From: an uncultured Muribaculum sp.
GTDB taxonomy: Bacteria > Bacteroidota > Bacteroidia > Bacteroidales > Muribaculaceae
NCBI GenBank assembly: GCA_910578785.1
Contig: CAJTSJ010000002.1
Coordinates: 69,753 to 133,752 of the forward strand
Reading direction: 5' to 3'
Length of the DNA: 64,000 nucleotides
In this document: positions 1 to 9,575 of the stretch, in pieces
Layout: each line of letters begins with the position of its first letter
Position numbering within the stretch: position 1 is the stretch's first letter
Program-made: the position numbers and the translations under genes
The notes under the pieces: model-generated
Databases searched by the model: none
What the model was told of the DNA's origin: nothing
The model's input: the letters and a program-made list of their open reading frames with translations, nothing else

Positions 1-3000
1 TCGGCGAAGTCGCCCACCTCGAAGTAGGAGTTCTTATAGTTGTCCTTGACCACGGTCATCACCTGGTCCATGAACTTCTTGTCGCGCGACTCCTCGTCGA
101 TGTTGAGCGATCCGACGTTCATGTCCGACACGAAGCTGCGGTTGTGGCGGCGCTTGTTGTCGAGTATGTTGCGTATGCGGGCCAACAGCAGATTTTCGTC
201 GAAAGGCTTCTGCAGATACTCGTCGACACCTATCCTGAAGCTCTCGAGACGGGTCTCGTCAGAGGTCTTGGCGGTCAGCATCAGGAAGGGTATGTGGCTT
301 ATGGCGAAGTCTTCCTTGACACGGCGCGACAGCTCCAGACCGTCCATCACTGGCATCATCAGGTCGCTTATGATGAAGTCGATGTGGCGCGACATGAGTA
401 TGCGCAGCGCCTCCTCGCCGTTGGAGGCCTCGACCACGGAGTAATGCTCGGAGAGTATGGAGCGGATGAAGGCGCGCATGTCGCCGTTGTCCTCGACCAC
501 GAGTATGGCGGTGCGGGCGTCGGAGCCTTCCCTTTCGGCCACCTCGCCGTCGGCCGCGTCGACCTCCTCCAGGACCGCGGGAACAGGCTCGCCGGCGCTG
601 TCGGCCTCGACGGGGAGCAGCAGGCGAAACGAGCACCCGGCGCCTCCGGCGTTGTTCTTGGCCCAGATGCGGCCGCCGTATATCTCGACGATGCTCTTGC
701 ACAGATACAGGCCGATGCCACTGCCCGAAGTGCCCGCCACGGGATATTTCAACTGGCTGTTGCCCTGGTAGAAACGTTCAAACACGCGCTCGATGTCGGC
801 CTCGTCGATGCCGTTGCCCGAATCGCACACGCTGATATACAGCGAGGCGTCGGAACCGTGGCCGGCAGAGGGCACCAGTGCGGCGTAGACCTTGACGCGG
901 CCGCCGTCGGGCGTGAACTTGACGGCGTTGCCCACCAGATTGATAATCACCTTGCGCAGAGCCTCTTCGTCGTAGCTGAACATGTCGGAGCGCAGACGGC
1001 AGACAAGGCTGAGGTCAATCCTGCGGTCCTCGGCCATCTGGCGGAACGACTCGACCGTGTCGGTGATGAAGCTGCGGAAGTTGCCCCGTGTGCGCACAAT
1101 CTCCATCTTGCCGGACTCTACCTTGCGGAAGTCCATCAGCTGGTTGACAAGCGACAGCAGGTATTTGGAATTGCGTTCGGCGAAGTGCAGCTGCTCGATT
1201 ACCTGCGGATTGTAGCTGAGCTTCAAGGCGCGCTCTATCGGCCCGATAATCAGGGTTATGGGCGTGCGGAATTCATGGGTTATGTTGGTGAAGAAGCTGA
1301 TTCTGTCCACCGACAGCTCCTGCACCCTGCGCGCCATCTCGGCAAGCCGCGTCTTCTGCGACATTATCTCCTCGTTGCTCTGCTTCAGACGGCGGTTCTG
1401 CTCCGACAGCTCGACGGCACGGCGCTCAAGCAGCCGCTTCTGCGTCGAAATCTCGGAAGTGCGCTCGTTGACCGACCGCATCAGGTTGATTTTCTGCCGG
1501 GTAAGGTCTCTCACGCGCCACCGGTGGATGAGCATCGCGCTTACCAAAAGCAGCAGCACTATCATCGAGACAAACCACCACTGGCGGTAGAAATAAGGGC
1601 GCACGGTTATCGGGAAGGACGACGCAGGCGCGTCGTTGAACGAGAAGCCGGGTTTGAGATACTTGACCTCCAGCACATAACTGCCCGGCGACAGATTGGT
1701 ATACGACACCCCGTGATGTGGCGCCGGCAGCTTGATCCAGTCCTTGTCGAAGCCCGACAGGCAGTAGTAGTAGACCCCGCGGCTGTCGGAGTCGTAGTCG
1801 AGGGCCGAAAATTCGAGGCCGATCGACTTGACGCTCTCATGCAGCGACGCGCCGTCGCCCGGAGTCGACTCCACGCCATCGACTATCTGGCGGGTAAAAT
1901 GCACTTTTGAGGGTATGCGGGTCATTCTGACTGCGTCGCAGCTGAGCACGGCCAGTCCCGTCGTAGTGCCGAACACCAGATTGCCGTCGCGAAGGCGGCA
2001 TGCCGCGTTCCAGTAGAACTGGTCGCCGGGCAGTCCGTCGGCCCGGTCATAGTTGATGAACGTGCCGTTCTTGCGCCTGTACGACAAGCCGTTGTAGGTG
2101 GCTGTCCACACCGCCCCCATGGCGTCTTCAAACACGCCGAGCGCAATGTCGTTGGGCAGTCCGTCGGCGCTCGTGTAATTGTCGAACACCTCCGTGCCGT
2201 CCTCGGCAATATAGCGGTGATATATGCCGCCTCCGTTGGTGCCTATCCACAAGCCGCCGTCGGTCGACAGCGACATCGACGCCACCTTTTCGGTGCTTTT
2301 GTCGTCAGGATTGTCAAATTTATGGTCAATATATCTGTATTCAAACGTTCCGTCGGCCTTCCGCCTGTTAAGGTTTATCTCATACAGCCCGCGGTTGCCT
2401 CCTACCCAAAGGTGGTTGCCCAGGTCCGACACACCGGCCACGCTGCCCGTGATGTCGCCAGACGCACCGGGAAACGGCTCGCTCAACTCCATGGTCCCGA
2501 GGTCGCACACATAAAGCCCGCGGTCGCAGCCTATCCACATCAGATTGTTTATCGAGTCGCAAAACAGCATCCCGACATAGACAAAGCGGTGCCGGCCGTC
2601 GGGCGTGGCGCTGAGATGGTTCAGCACGCGCCCCGGGCGACGGCGCGATATCAGGTCGATGCCTCCGCCCCACGTGCCTACCCACAGGCGGCCTTCGCCG
2701 TCCTCGGCCAAGGCGCTGACCGAGTTGTGCGACAGATTGCCCTTCTCGACGGTAAAGCGCTCAAACTTGTTGAAGCCCGCGTCCGTGCGGTTAAGTCCGC
2801 CCTCGACTGTGCCGATCCAGACCATGTCGTCGGAATCCTGGAATATGGCGTTGACCGGATTGCCCGACAGCGACGAGGGGTCGCCGGAGTCGTTGACAAA
2901 CGAACGCACGTCGAGGCGGTTGCGGGTAAACTTGTTCACTCCGCCGCCTTCCGTGCCGACCCATATCCTTTCGCCGTCGACAAGTATGCAGTTGACAAAG

Positions 3001-4034
3001 TTATTGTTAAGCCTGTCCGTACCGCTGTCCGAACCTCCGGCGCCTATGCGCATGAAGTTGTCGCGAATCGGATTGTAGACATTAAGTCCGCGAAGCGTAC
3101 CGACGAGCAGGCGCTTGTCCGACGTTATGGCCAGACTCGTCACGAAGTTCTGCGACAGCGAGTTGGGGTCGTTGTCGTCATGCATATACACTTTTATGAT
3201 ATCCTCGCCGCGATTGTAGCGGCATACCCCGGCATCGGTCGATATCCACACCTCGCCGCCTTTGGTGACGAAATCTGTGACATAAATTCCCGACGGGAAC
3301 TTCAATTGCTCCGACACAGGTTCGGCTATCACGTTTCCGTGAAAATCGACTCCGAGCGACACTATCGACCCGTCAAGCAACACCCAGACATGGCCGTCGC
3401 CATACACATCTCTGATAACTACTTTATTGTCAAGCCTGTAGGGGGGGTTAAATGTCGCCATGCCACTTATCCGGCCTACTTCGTCAAACTGCAGACGCAC
3501 TATGTCGGAGGCTGTGGCTATCCACAGACAGCCGTCACCGTCAAGCTCGACACACCACGCCAGCTCATCGAGCAACTCTCCGAGACGGCCGGTCATATCT
3601 GCCGGAACGGCCGGAGCAAGGGTGGCGACATCGATTACGTCGATTCCCGCATCGGAGGCTACCCAAAGCCGACCGAACGGATCCTCGCAAAGTTCCATTA
3701 CAAAGTTGCTCTTTACCCGGTTGACAGCCGAATTCGGGCTGAAATGCACGAATCCATAACCGTCGTAGCGCGACAGGCCTCCTCCGGACATGGCCAGCCA
3801 GATAAATCCCCGGGAGTCGGCACACATGTCGTCGACGAAATTGTGGCGCAGACCCTGCTTCATGGTCAGGTAACTGACACTGTATTCGTCGACCAGCGAC
3901 GTACCCCTTGCAGTGACCGGCCTCGACAACGGCGCAGAAGCCACAACGCCCGGAAGCAATGCCATTAGACAGAACATCCATGCGCAACCCCATATCCGGG
4001 AACACATATTATTATATATGACAGCAGCGTTCAT
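1..4034 (-). CDS. Hybrid two-component system sensor/regulator (HTCS), C-terminus cut by window edge
   Basis: One-protein inner-membrane sensor and transcription factor, a family that switches on polysaccharide-use genes when a sugar binds its periplasmic part. Reading from the start at 4034: signal-like hydrophobic N-terminus (about residues 12-35), a long region of two-component propeller repeats (about 45-700, many RGFIWLA- or FGRLWVA-like units), a Y_Y_Y domain, one membrane helix (about 815-840), coiled coil, histidine kinase with THEFRTP (His920), an ATPase domain with GNGI and GSGIGL boxes, and a receiver domain with DLMMPVMDG (Asp1224) and the conserved KP. The AraC-type DNA-binding domain has just begun when the window ends, so the gene is partial (1344 codons seen). 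It is transcribed away from the GH43/GH51 genes next door, which are its likely targets. The long + strand reading frames opposite it have no family features and are not genes. Confidence 0.95.
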   Translation of the reverse strand, partial: MNAAVIYNNMCSRIWGCAWMFCLMALLPGVVASAPLSRPVTARGTSLVDEYSVSYLTMKQGLRHNFVDDMCADSRGFIWLAMSGGGLSRYDGYGFVHFSPNSAVNRVKSNFVMELCEDPFGRLWVASDAGIDVIDVATLAPAVPADMTGRLGELLDELAWCVELDGDGCLWIATASDIVRLQFDEVGRISGMATFNPPYRLDNKVVIRDVYGDGHVWVLLDGSIVSLGVDFHGNVIAEPVSEQLKFPSGIYVTDFVTKGGEVWISTDAGVCRYNRGEDIIKVYMHDDNDPNSLSQNFVTSLAITSDKRLLVGTLRGLNVYNPIRDNFMRIGAGGSDSGTDRLNNNFVNCILVDGERIWVGTEGGGVNKFTRNRLDVRSFVNDSGDPSSLSGNPVNAIFQDSDDMVWIGTVEGGLNRTDAGFNKFERFTVEKGNLSHNSVSALAEDGEGRLWVGTWGGGIDLISRRRPGRVLNHLSATPDGRHRFVYVGMLFCDSINNLMWIGCDRGLYVCDLGTMELSEPFPGASGDITGSVAGVSDLGNHLWVGGNRGLYEINLNRRKADGTFEYRYIDHKFDNPDDKSTEKVASMSLSTDGGLWIGTNGGGIYHRYIAEDGTEVFDNYTSADGLPNDIALGVFEDAMGAVWTATYNGLSYRRKNGTFINYDRADGLPGDQFYWNAACRLRDGNLVFGTTTGLAVLSCDAVRMTRIPSKVHFTRQIVDGVESTPGDGASLHESVKSIGLEFSALDYDSDSRGVYYYCLSGFDKDWIKLPAPHHGVSYTNLSPGSYVLEVKYLKPGFSFNDAPASSFPITVRPYFYRQWWFVSMIVLLLLVSAMLIHRWRVRDLTRQKINLMRSVNERTSEISTQKRLLERRAVELSEQNRRLKQSNEEIMSQKTRLAEMARRVQELSVDRISFFTNITHEFRTPITLIIGPIERALKLSYNPQVIEQLHFAERNSKYLLSLVNQLMDFRKVESGKMEIVRTRGNFRSFITDTVESFRQMAEDRRIDLSLVCRLRSDMFSYDEEALRKVIINLVGNAVKFTPDGGRVKVYAALVPSAGHGSDASLYISVCDSGNGIDEADIERVFERFYQGNSQLKYPVAGTSGSGIGLYLCKSIVEIYGGRIWAKNNAGGAGCSFRLLLPVEADSAGEPVPAVLEEVDAADGEVAEREGSDARTAILVVEDNGDMRAFIRSILSEHYSVVEASNGEEALRILMSRHIDFIISDLMMPVMDGLELSRRVKEDFAISHIPFLMLTAKTSDETRLESFRIGVDEYLQKPFDENLLLARIRNILDNKRRHNRSFVSDMNVGSLNIDEESRDKKFMDQVMTVVKDNYKNSYFEVGDFA

Positions 4035-4342
4035 ATAACCGTTCGTGATGTGATTAGAATATCAGTTTACTATTAAAGCGCCGGACAATTCAGCCGAAAA
4101 GGCAGTTTAAGGTAACGCTATTCCCCTGGTATTTTCTCCCGGCGCAATTCATGGCAATATTTCCAAATTGCAACGTTGGTCAAAATTACGAATTTTATCC
4201 GATTATTTTTCAAAACTTACACTAAAAAACTCTTAAATCCGATGTCAAACTGCAATATTTCCATATATCCACCTTTGTTAACGAATAATCCACCCCGGAA
4301 ATTGCCTCGTTTTAGTAACTTTAGGCAAAATTTTGCACAATC
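4035..4342. promoter_or_regulatory. Divergent intergenic region between HTCS and arabinan genes
   Basis: This 308-base AT-rich gap holds no gene. It must contain the promoters of the sensor (leftward) and of the GH43 gene (rightward). The nearest -7-like match for the rightward gene is TAACTTTA at about 4313-4320, one base off TAnnTTTG. Binding sites for the AraC-type domain of the sensor would be expected here, but I could not define one by eye. Confidence 0.5.
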
Positions 4343-5854
4343 ATGAAGACTCATCACATTTCTCTGTTATTATGCGCTATGGCGGCCTCGGCCATGTCGG
4401 GATGCTCTTCCGACCGCTTCACTCCGGTAAGCGCCGCCAATCCCTGGCAGGACGACTACACAGAGTTCGCCAACATGGAAAGCAAGGACAAGTGGGGCAC
4501 ATACAATGTCCACGACCCCGCCGTCACCCTCGTAGGCGACACATATTATATGTACAGCACCGACGCCATCTACTTCGCGCGCCCCAAAGAACCCATGGAC
4601 ACCGCCGAGATGCGCCGCCGCCGACGCAACCGCGAGCCGATGGGCAATGTGCAGATGCGCCGCTCAAAGGACCTCGTCAACTGGGAATTCATAGGCTGGG
4701 CACTCCCCGAAATACCGCAGGAAGCCGTCGAATGGGTCAAATCGTTCAATCCGGGCATGCGCGGGGCTGCAAGCAACGTATGGGCGCCATACATGGTCGA
4801 TGCCGGCGACGGCACCTACCGCCTCTACTTCTGCGTGTCGGCTTTCGGCCGGAAGACATCCTACATCGGACTGGCTACCGCCAAGTCGCCCGAAGGCCCA
4901 TGGACCCACCGGGGATGCGTGGTGAAGACTTCGCCCGAATCGCCGATGAACGCCATCGACCCCAGCATCATCACCGACTCCAACGGCCGCCAATGGATGC
5001 ACTACGGCTCATACTTCGGAGGAATATACTGCGTGGAGCTTAATCCGGCCACAGGACTGCCGGTAGTCGAAGGCGACCAGGGACATCTCGTGGCACGCCG
5101 TGCCAACTACCGCCGCGACAATCTGGAAGCTCCCGAAATCATCTACAATCCCGAACACGACATGTATTATCTGTTCGGATCATACGATCCCCTGCAGACC
5201 ACATACAATGTGCGCGTGGCACGCTCAAAGACAGCCGAAGGGCCGTTTGTCGACTTCCACGGCAAGGAGATGAGCGACACCACCGACAACTACCCCATCC
5301 TGACCGCCCCGTACCGCTTTGAAAATCACCCCGGATGGGTGGGCACTGCCCACTGCGGAGTGTTTGCCGACCACAGCGGACAGTTCTACATGGCCCACCA
5401 GGGACGCTACGCGCCCGAATCGGGGATGATGGACCTCCACCTCCGCCAGGTGTTCTTCACCAAAGACGGCTGGCCGGTAGTGGCTCCCGAACGCTATACA
5501 GCCACTCCAGGACGCAAATTCAAGTCGGCCGACCTCGCCGGAACATGGGAAATCATACGCCTGCAGGAGCCGGACAACGAACGCCCGTCACGTGGCGGAA
5601 CAAGCCTGTTTGACAACGGATGGAACGTGTCGAAGACCCACGTGTTTGACGAAAAAGGCTCCATTTCCGGCGATTCAGCCTCAACCTGGGCCTTGAATGA
5701 AGAAGAACAGCAACTTAATTTGACTCTCAACGGGGAAAATATAGATAATTTGATTATATTTGCGGGACACGATTGGGAAAAAGAACTCGACACCGTACTG
5801 TTCACCGGACTCGACAAGGATGGACGCGCCGTATGGGGTAAACGTGTAATCTGA
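4343..5854 (+). CDS. GH43 endo-1,5-alpha-L-arabinanase-like lipoprotein
   Basis: Predicted to cut the alpha-1,5-linked backbone of arabinan at the cell surface or in the periplasm. The 503-residue protein starts with a lipoprotein signal (AMSGC, Cys21). The five-blade GH43 fold shows the expected three acids: Asp58 in NVHDPAV (general base), Asp206 in AIDPSI, and Glu262 in LEAPE (likely general acid). The HPGWVGTAH segment around residue 330 is typical of arabinanases. About 120 further residues form a C-terminal beta domain as in long Bacteroidetes GH43 arabinanases. It is the first gene rightward of the HTCS and lies 54 bases before a GH51 gene, consistent with one regulated transcript. The last 50 codons use AT-rich codons unlike the rest. 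Arabinan specificity is inferred from motif and context. Confidence 0.85.
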   Translation: MKTHHISLLLCAMAASAMSGCSSDRFTPVSAANPWQDDYTEFANMESKDKWGTYNVHDPAVTLVGDTYYMYSTDAIYFARPKEPMDTAEMRRRRRNREPMGNVQMRRSKDLVNWEFIGWALPEIPQEAVEWVKSFNPGMRGAASNVWAPYMVDAGDGTYRLYFCVSAFGRKTSYIGLATAKSPEGPWTHRGCVVKTSPESPMNAIDPSIITDSNGRQWMHYGSYFGGIYCVELNPATGLPVVEGDQGHLVARRANYRRDNLEAPEIIYNPEHDMYYLFGSYDPLQTTYNVRVARSKTAEGPFVDFHGKEMSDTTDNYPILTAPYRFENHPGWVGTAHCGVFADHSGQFYMAHQGRYAPESGMMDLHLRQVFFTKDGWPVVAPERYTATPGRKFKSADLAGTWEIIRLQEPDNERPSRGGTSLFDNGWNVSKTHVFDEKGSISGDSASTWALNEEEQQLNLTLNGENIDNLIIFAGHDWEKELDTVLFTGLDKDGRAVWGKRVI

Positions 5855-5908
5855 CCGCAATAGACAATAACACCACTGAACATCAACAATATAGTAATTA
5901 TACATATC

Positions 5909-7888
5909 ATGAACTTTAAATCACATCTGCTCACAGCCCTTGCCCTTACAGCAGGCATCGGCATGAACGCGGCCACGAACGACCTCGTGGTTCAGACCAA
6001 CAAAATCGGAGCACCCGTACAGCCTACCATGTACGGCATCTTCTTCGAAGACATCAACTACGCCGCCGACGGCGGTCTCTATGCCGAAATGATCAAAAAC
6101 CGCTCTTTCGAGTTCCCGCAGAACTTCATGGGCTGGGTTACGTTCGGCAATGTCGACCTTAAGGACGACGGTCCATTTGACAAGAACCCCCACTACGTGC
6201 GCCTCGGCGACCCTGGCCACGCCCACAAGCACACCGGACTTGAAAATGAAGGCTTCTTCGGCGTGAGCGTGAAGAAGGGCGAGAAATACCGCTTCTCAGT
6301 ATGGGCACGCACTCCCGAAGGCGGCAAGTCGACTTTCCGCGTAGAAATCGTCGACACCAAGTCTATGGGCGAGACCCAGGTAATCGCCAAGGAAGAGATT
6401 ACCGTCGACTCCAAGGAATGGAAGAAATATCAGGTTGTAATCACCCCTTCTGAAACCCTGAAGGACGGAAAACTCCGCATATTCCTCAACAAGCCCGAAA
6501 AGACCGTTGACCTCGAGCACATCTCGATGTTCCCAGTCGACACCTGGAAGGGTCACGAAAACGGCATGCGCAAGGACCTCGCACAGCACCTCGCCGACCT
6601 CCAGCCCGGTGTGTTCCGCTTCCCCGGCGGATGTATCGTTGAAGGCACAGACGTCGACACCCGCTACCAGTGGAAGAACTCAGTAGGCCCGGTTGAAAAC
6701 CGTCCTCTCAACGAAAACCGCTGGCACTACACCTTCCCCCACCGCTTCTTCCCCGACTACTACCAGACATACGGTCTCGGATTCTATGAATACTTCCTGC
6801 TTTCTGAGGAAATCGGTTCTGAGCCTCTGCCCATCCTCAACGTGGGACTCATCTGCCAGTATCAGAACGACGAAGACCAGCAGATTCCCGCAAGCGAACT
6901 CGACACATACATCCAGGACGCTCTTGACCTGATCGAATTTGCCAACGGCGATCCCTCGACCACATGGGGCAAGGTGCGCGCCGACATGGGACACCCCGAA
7001 CCCTTCAACCTCAAAGTCATCGGCATCGGCAACGAGCAGTGGGACCCCATCTACCCCGAACGCCTCGAACCGTTCCTGAAGGCCATCCGCAAGGCTTATC
7101 CCGACATCAAGATCGTAGGTTCGTCAGGCCCCAACTCCGAAGGCAAGGAATTTGACTACCTATGGCCGGAAATGACCCGTCTGAAAGCCGACCTCGTCGA
7201 CGAACACTTCTATCGTCCCGAAAGCTGGTTCCTGGCACAGGGTGCCCGCTATGACAACTACGACCGCAAAGGCCCGAAAGTATTCGCCGGAGAATATGCA
7301 TGCCACGGACGCGGCAAAAAGTGGAATCACTTCAACGCCGCCCTGCTCGAAGCCGCATTCATGACCGGACTCGAACGCAACGCCGACATCGTACACATGG
7401 CCACCTACGCTCCGCTGTTCGCCCATGTCGAAGGCTGGCAGTGGCGTCCCGACATGATCTGGTTCGACAACTTCTCTTCATTCCCCACCGCAAGCTACTA
7501 CGTTCAGCAGCTCTATGCCAAGAACAAGGGTACAAACGTTCTGCCCATCACAATGGACAAGAAGAACATCACCGGTGCCGAAGGCCAGAACGGTCTGTTT
7601 GCAAGCGCTGTCTACGACAAGGACCGCAACGAATACATCGTCAAGGTGGCCAACACCTCGGCCGAAGACCAGGAGCTGAACATCAACTTCGCCGGTATGA
7701 AGAAGAAAGAAGGTCTTTCGAAGGTTCGCGTGCAGACACTCTCGTCTGCCGACCCCGATGCTGAAAACTCTATCGAAAATCCCTCGAAGATCGTTCCCGT
7801 GGAGAAAGAGTTTGCCATCGACCAGGCACAGAACTGGACCACAGTGCTCCCCGCCAAGACTTTCGCAGTTTATCACTTCACGAAATAA
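5909..7888 (+). CDS. GH51 alpha-L-arabinofuranosidase with carbohydrate-binding-like insert
   Basis: Retaining exo-enzyme predicted to release L-arabinofuranose from arabinan or arabino-oligosaccharides. The 659-residue protein has a cleavable signal peptide ending near MNAA (residue 22). Residues 40-70 start the GH51 barrel (MYGIFFEDINYAADGGLYAE), residues about 85-210 form a CBM4/9-like beta domain inserted early in the barrel, and the barrel resumes at RFPGGC. Catalytic acid/base is Glu376 in GIGNEQW and nucleophile is Glu462 in FAGEYACHG. A C-terminal beta-sandwich follows. It lies between the GH43 gene and a second, shorter GH51 of a different subtype, so the two probably split the side-chain and oligosaccharide substrates. 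Confidence 0.93.
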   Translation: MNFKSHLLTALALTAGIGMNAATNDLVVQTNKIGAPVQPTMYGIFFEDINYAADGGLYAEMIKNRSFEFPQNFMGWVTFGNVDLKDDGPFDKNPHYVRLGDPGHAHKHTGLENEGFFGVSVKKGEKYRFSVWARTPEGGKSTFRVEIVDTKSMGETQVIAKEEITVDSKEWKKYQVVITPSETLKDGKLRIFLNKPEKTVDLEHISMFPVDTWKGHENGMRKDLAQHLADLQPGVFRFPGGCIVEGTDVDTRYQWKNSVGPVENRPLNENRWHYTFPHRFFPDYYQTYGLGFYEYFLLSEEIGSEPLPILNVGLICQYQNDEDQQIPASELDTYIQDALDLIEFANGDPSTTWGKVRADMGHPEPFNLKVIGIGNEQWDPIYPERLEPFLKAIRKAYPDIKIVGSSGPNSEGKEFDYLWPEMTRLKADLVDEHFYRPESWFLAQGARYDNYDRKGPKVFAGEYACHGRGKKWNHFNAALLEAAFMTGLERNADIVHMATYAPLFAHVEGWQWRPDMIWFDNFSSFPTASYYVQQLYAKNKGTNVLPITMDKKNITGAEGQNGLFASAVYDKDRNEYIVKVANTSAEDQELNINFAGMKKKEGLSKVRVQTLSSADPDAENSIENPSKIVPVEKEFAIDQAQNWTTVLPAKTFAVYHFTK

Positions 7889-7910
7889 TTAAATCCTAAT
7901 TCTATCACAT

Positions 7911-7948
7911 ATTGAGGTCACCGAGGCTTCAGCCGCGGTGACCTCAAT
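7911..7948. repeat. Strong inverted repeat between the two GH51 genes
   Basis: ATTGAGGTCACC (7911-7922) pairs perfectly with GGTGACCTCAAT (7937-7948), and the next pair (7923/7936) also matches, giving a 13-base-pair stem with further inner pairing. There is no T-run on the + strand after it, so it is not an ordinary intrinsic terminator for the upstream gene. It sits 23 bases before the next start codon. An mRNA-processing or stabilising hairpin that sets the ratio of the two GH51 enzymes is a reasonable inference. Confidence 0.75.
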
Positions 7949-7970
7949 AGTTAAAAAAACCAATCAAACT

Positions 7971-9506
7971 ATGCGTATCTCATCTTTATTGACCATGTTG
8001 GGTGTGACCGCTACAGCCCTCGCGGCTAACGAGACCGTCACAATCAACCTCGCTCCCGAAGCCAAGGCTCCGGTAATTAACAAGGAAATCTACGGACAGT
8101 TTGCCGAACACCTCGGAACCTGCATCTACGGAGGCATTTGGGTAGGCGAAGACTCCCCTATCCCTAACACCAACGGCTACCGCAACGACGTGCTGCAGGC
8201 CATGCGCGACCTTAAGGTGCCCGTGCTCCGCTGGCCGGGCGGATGCTTCGCCGACGAATACCACTGGGTTGACGGAATCGGCCCGAAAGAAAACCGTCCG
8301 CGAATGGTCAACAACAACTGGGGCGGAACTGTGGAAGACAACAGCTTCGGTACCCACGAATTCTTCAATCTCTGCGAACTTATCGGCGCCGAGCCGTATC
8401 TTAGCGGCAACGTCGGAAGCGGATCGGTCGAAGAACTCGCAAAATGGGTGGAATACATCACTGCCGAAGAAGGCCCTCAGGCCAAAGTCCGCAAGCAGAA
8501 CGGACGCGAAAAGCCCTGGAAGCTCAAATATCTCGGAGTGGGCAACGAAAGCTGGGGATGCGGAGGCAACTTCACTCCCGAATACTATGCCGACGTATAC
8601 CGCCGTTACCAGACCTACTGCCGCAACTTCGGCAAGAACCGCCTTTACAAAATAGCATCCGGAGCCAGCGACTACGACTACAACTGGACCGACGTGATGA
8701 TGAAAAACGCAGGCAACCACATGGACGGACTTTCGCTCCACTACTACACCGTGAAGGGTTGGACAGGAAGCAAAGGCTCAGCCACTGAATTCTCCGACTC
8801 CGACTACTACTGGACTCTCGGCAAGTGTCTCGAAATCGGCGACGTGGTAAAGCGTCACATGGACATCATGGACAAGTACGACCAGAGAAAGCGCGTGGGA
8901 CTGCTCGTTGACGAATGGGGAACATGGTGGGACGAAGAGCCCGGAACCATCCGCGGACACCTCTACCAGCAGAACACCATGCGCGACGCCATGGTGGCCG
9001 CTCTGTCGCTCAACACATTCCACAACCTCACCGACCGCGTGAAGATGACCAACATCGCCCAGATAGCCAATGTACTCCAGTCGATGGTGCTCACAAAGGA
9101 CGACAAGATGGTCCTCACCCCCACATATTTCGTGTTCAAGATGTACGTGCCTCATCAGGACGCCAAACTTATCCCGCTGACACTCAACACCCGCTACCGC
9201 GATGTTCGCGACGGACGAAAAGTGCCCGTGATAAGCGCTACCGCATCTGAGAAGGACGGCAAAGTGACCGTATCGCTCACCAACACCGACCTCACCGAAG
9301 CCTGCGACATCCAGATTCCGCTTGACGGCATCAAGGCAACCAAAGTGACCGGCGAAATCCTAACTTCCAACGACATCCACGACTACAACGACTTCAGCCA
9401 CCCCGAGACAGTAACCCTCAAGGACTTCAAGGGCGCCAAAATCAACAAAGGCATGCTGACCCTCACCCTTCCGGCCAAGTCAATCGTAACCCTCTCGCTC
9501 AACTAA
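7971..9506 (+). CDS. GH51 alpha-L-arabinofuranosidase (compact type)
   Basis: Second exported GH51 enzyme of the locus, 511 residues from the ATG at 7971. A GTG 33 bases upstream lies inside the hairpin and would put charged residues before the signal peptide, so I rejected it. The N-terminus is a signal peptide ending at ALAA. The barrel shows YGQFAEHLG, RWPGGCFADEYHW, acid/base Glu193 in GVGNESWGCGG and nucleophile Glu315 in LVDEWGTWW, followed by a beta-sandwich. It lacks the carbohydrate-binding-like insert of the preceding gene, matching the canonical intracellular-like GH51 layout but with an export signal. It is the last gene of the putative GH43-GH51-GH51 transcript and is followed by a clear terminator. 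Confidence 0.93.
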   Translation: MRISSLLTMLGVTATALAANETVTINLAPEAKAPVINKEIYGQFAEHLGTCIYGGIWVGEDSPIPNTNGYRNDVLQAMRDLKVPVLRWPGGCFADEYHWVDGIGPKENRPRMVNNNWGGTVEDNSFGTHEFFNLCELIGAEPYLSGNVGSGSVEELAKWVEYITAEEGPQAKVRKQNGREKPWKLKYLGVGNESWGCGGNFTPEYYADVYRRYQTYCRNFGKNRLYKIASGASDYDYNWTDVMMKNAGNHMDGLSLHYYTVKGWTGSKGSATEFSDSDYYWTLGKCLEIGDVVKRHMDIMDKYDQRKRVGLLVDEWGTWWDEEPGTIRGHLYQQNTMRDAMVAALSLNTFHNLTDRVKMTNIAQIANVLQSMVLTKDDKMVLTPTYFVFKMYVPHQDAKLIPLTLNTRYRDVRDGRKVPVISATASEKDGKVTVSLTNTDLTEACDIQIPLDGIKATKVTGEILTSNDIHDYNDFSHPETVTLKDFKGAKINKGMLTLTLPAKSIVTLSLN

Positions 9507-9527
9507 CCGCCAATTCACATAAAAACA

Positions 9528-9562
9528 AAAGCGGGACCCCATATTTGAGGTCCCGCTTTCAT
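9528..9562. terminator. Bidirectional intrinsic terminator
   Basis: AAAGCGGGACC pairs with GGTCCCGCTTT across a short loop. The A-run on the left and T-run on the right let it work in both directions, between the arabinan genes (+) and the YeiH-type gene (-), which converge here. Confidence 0.85.
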
Positions 9563-9575
9563 TTATAACTGAAGT

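Noticed and set aside
144..3968. Two long + strand reading frames (144-1910 and 2217-3968) of nearly 600 codons each
   Set aside because: They lie opposite the HTCS gene, whose frame shows all domains in order; the + strand products are low-complexity with no family features.
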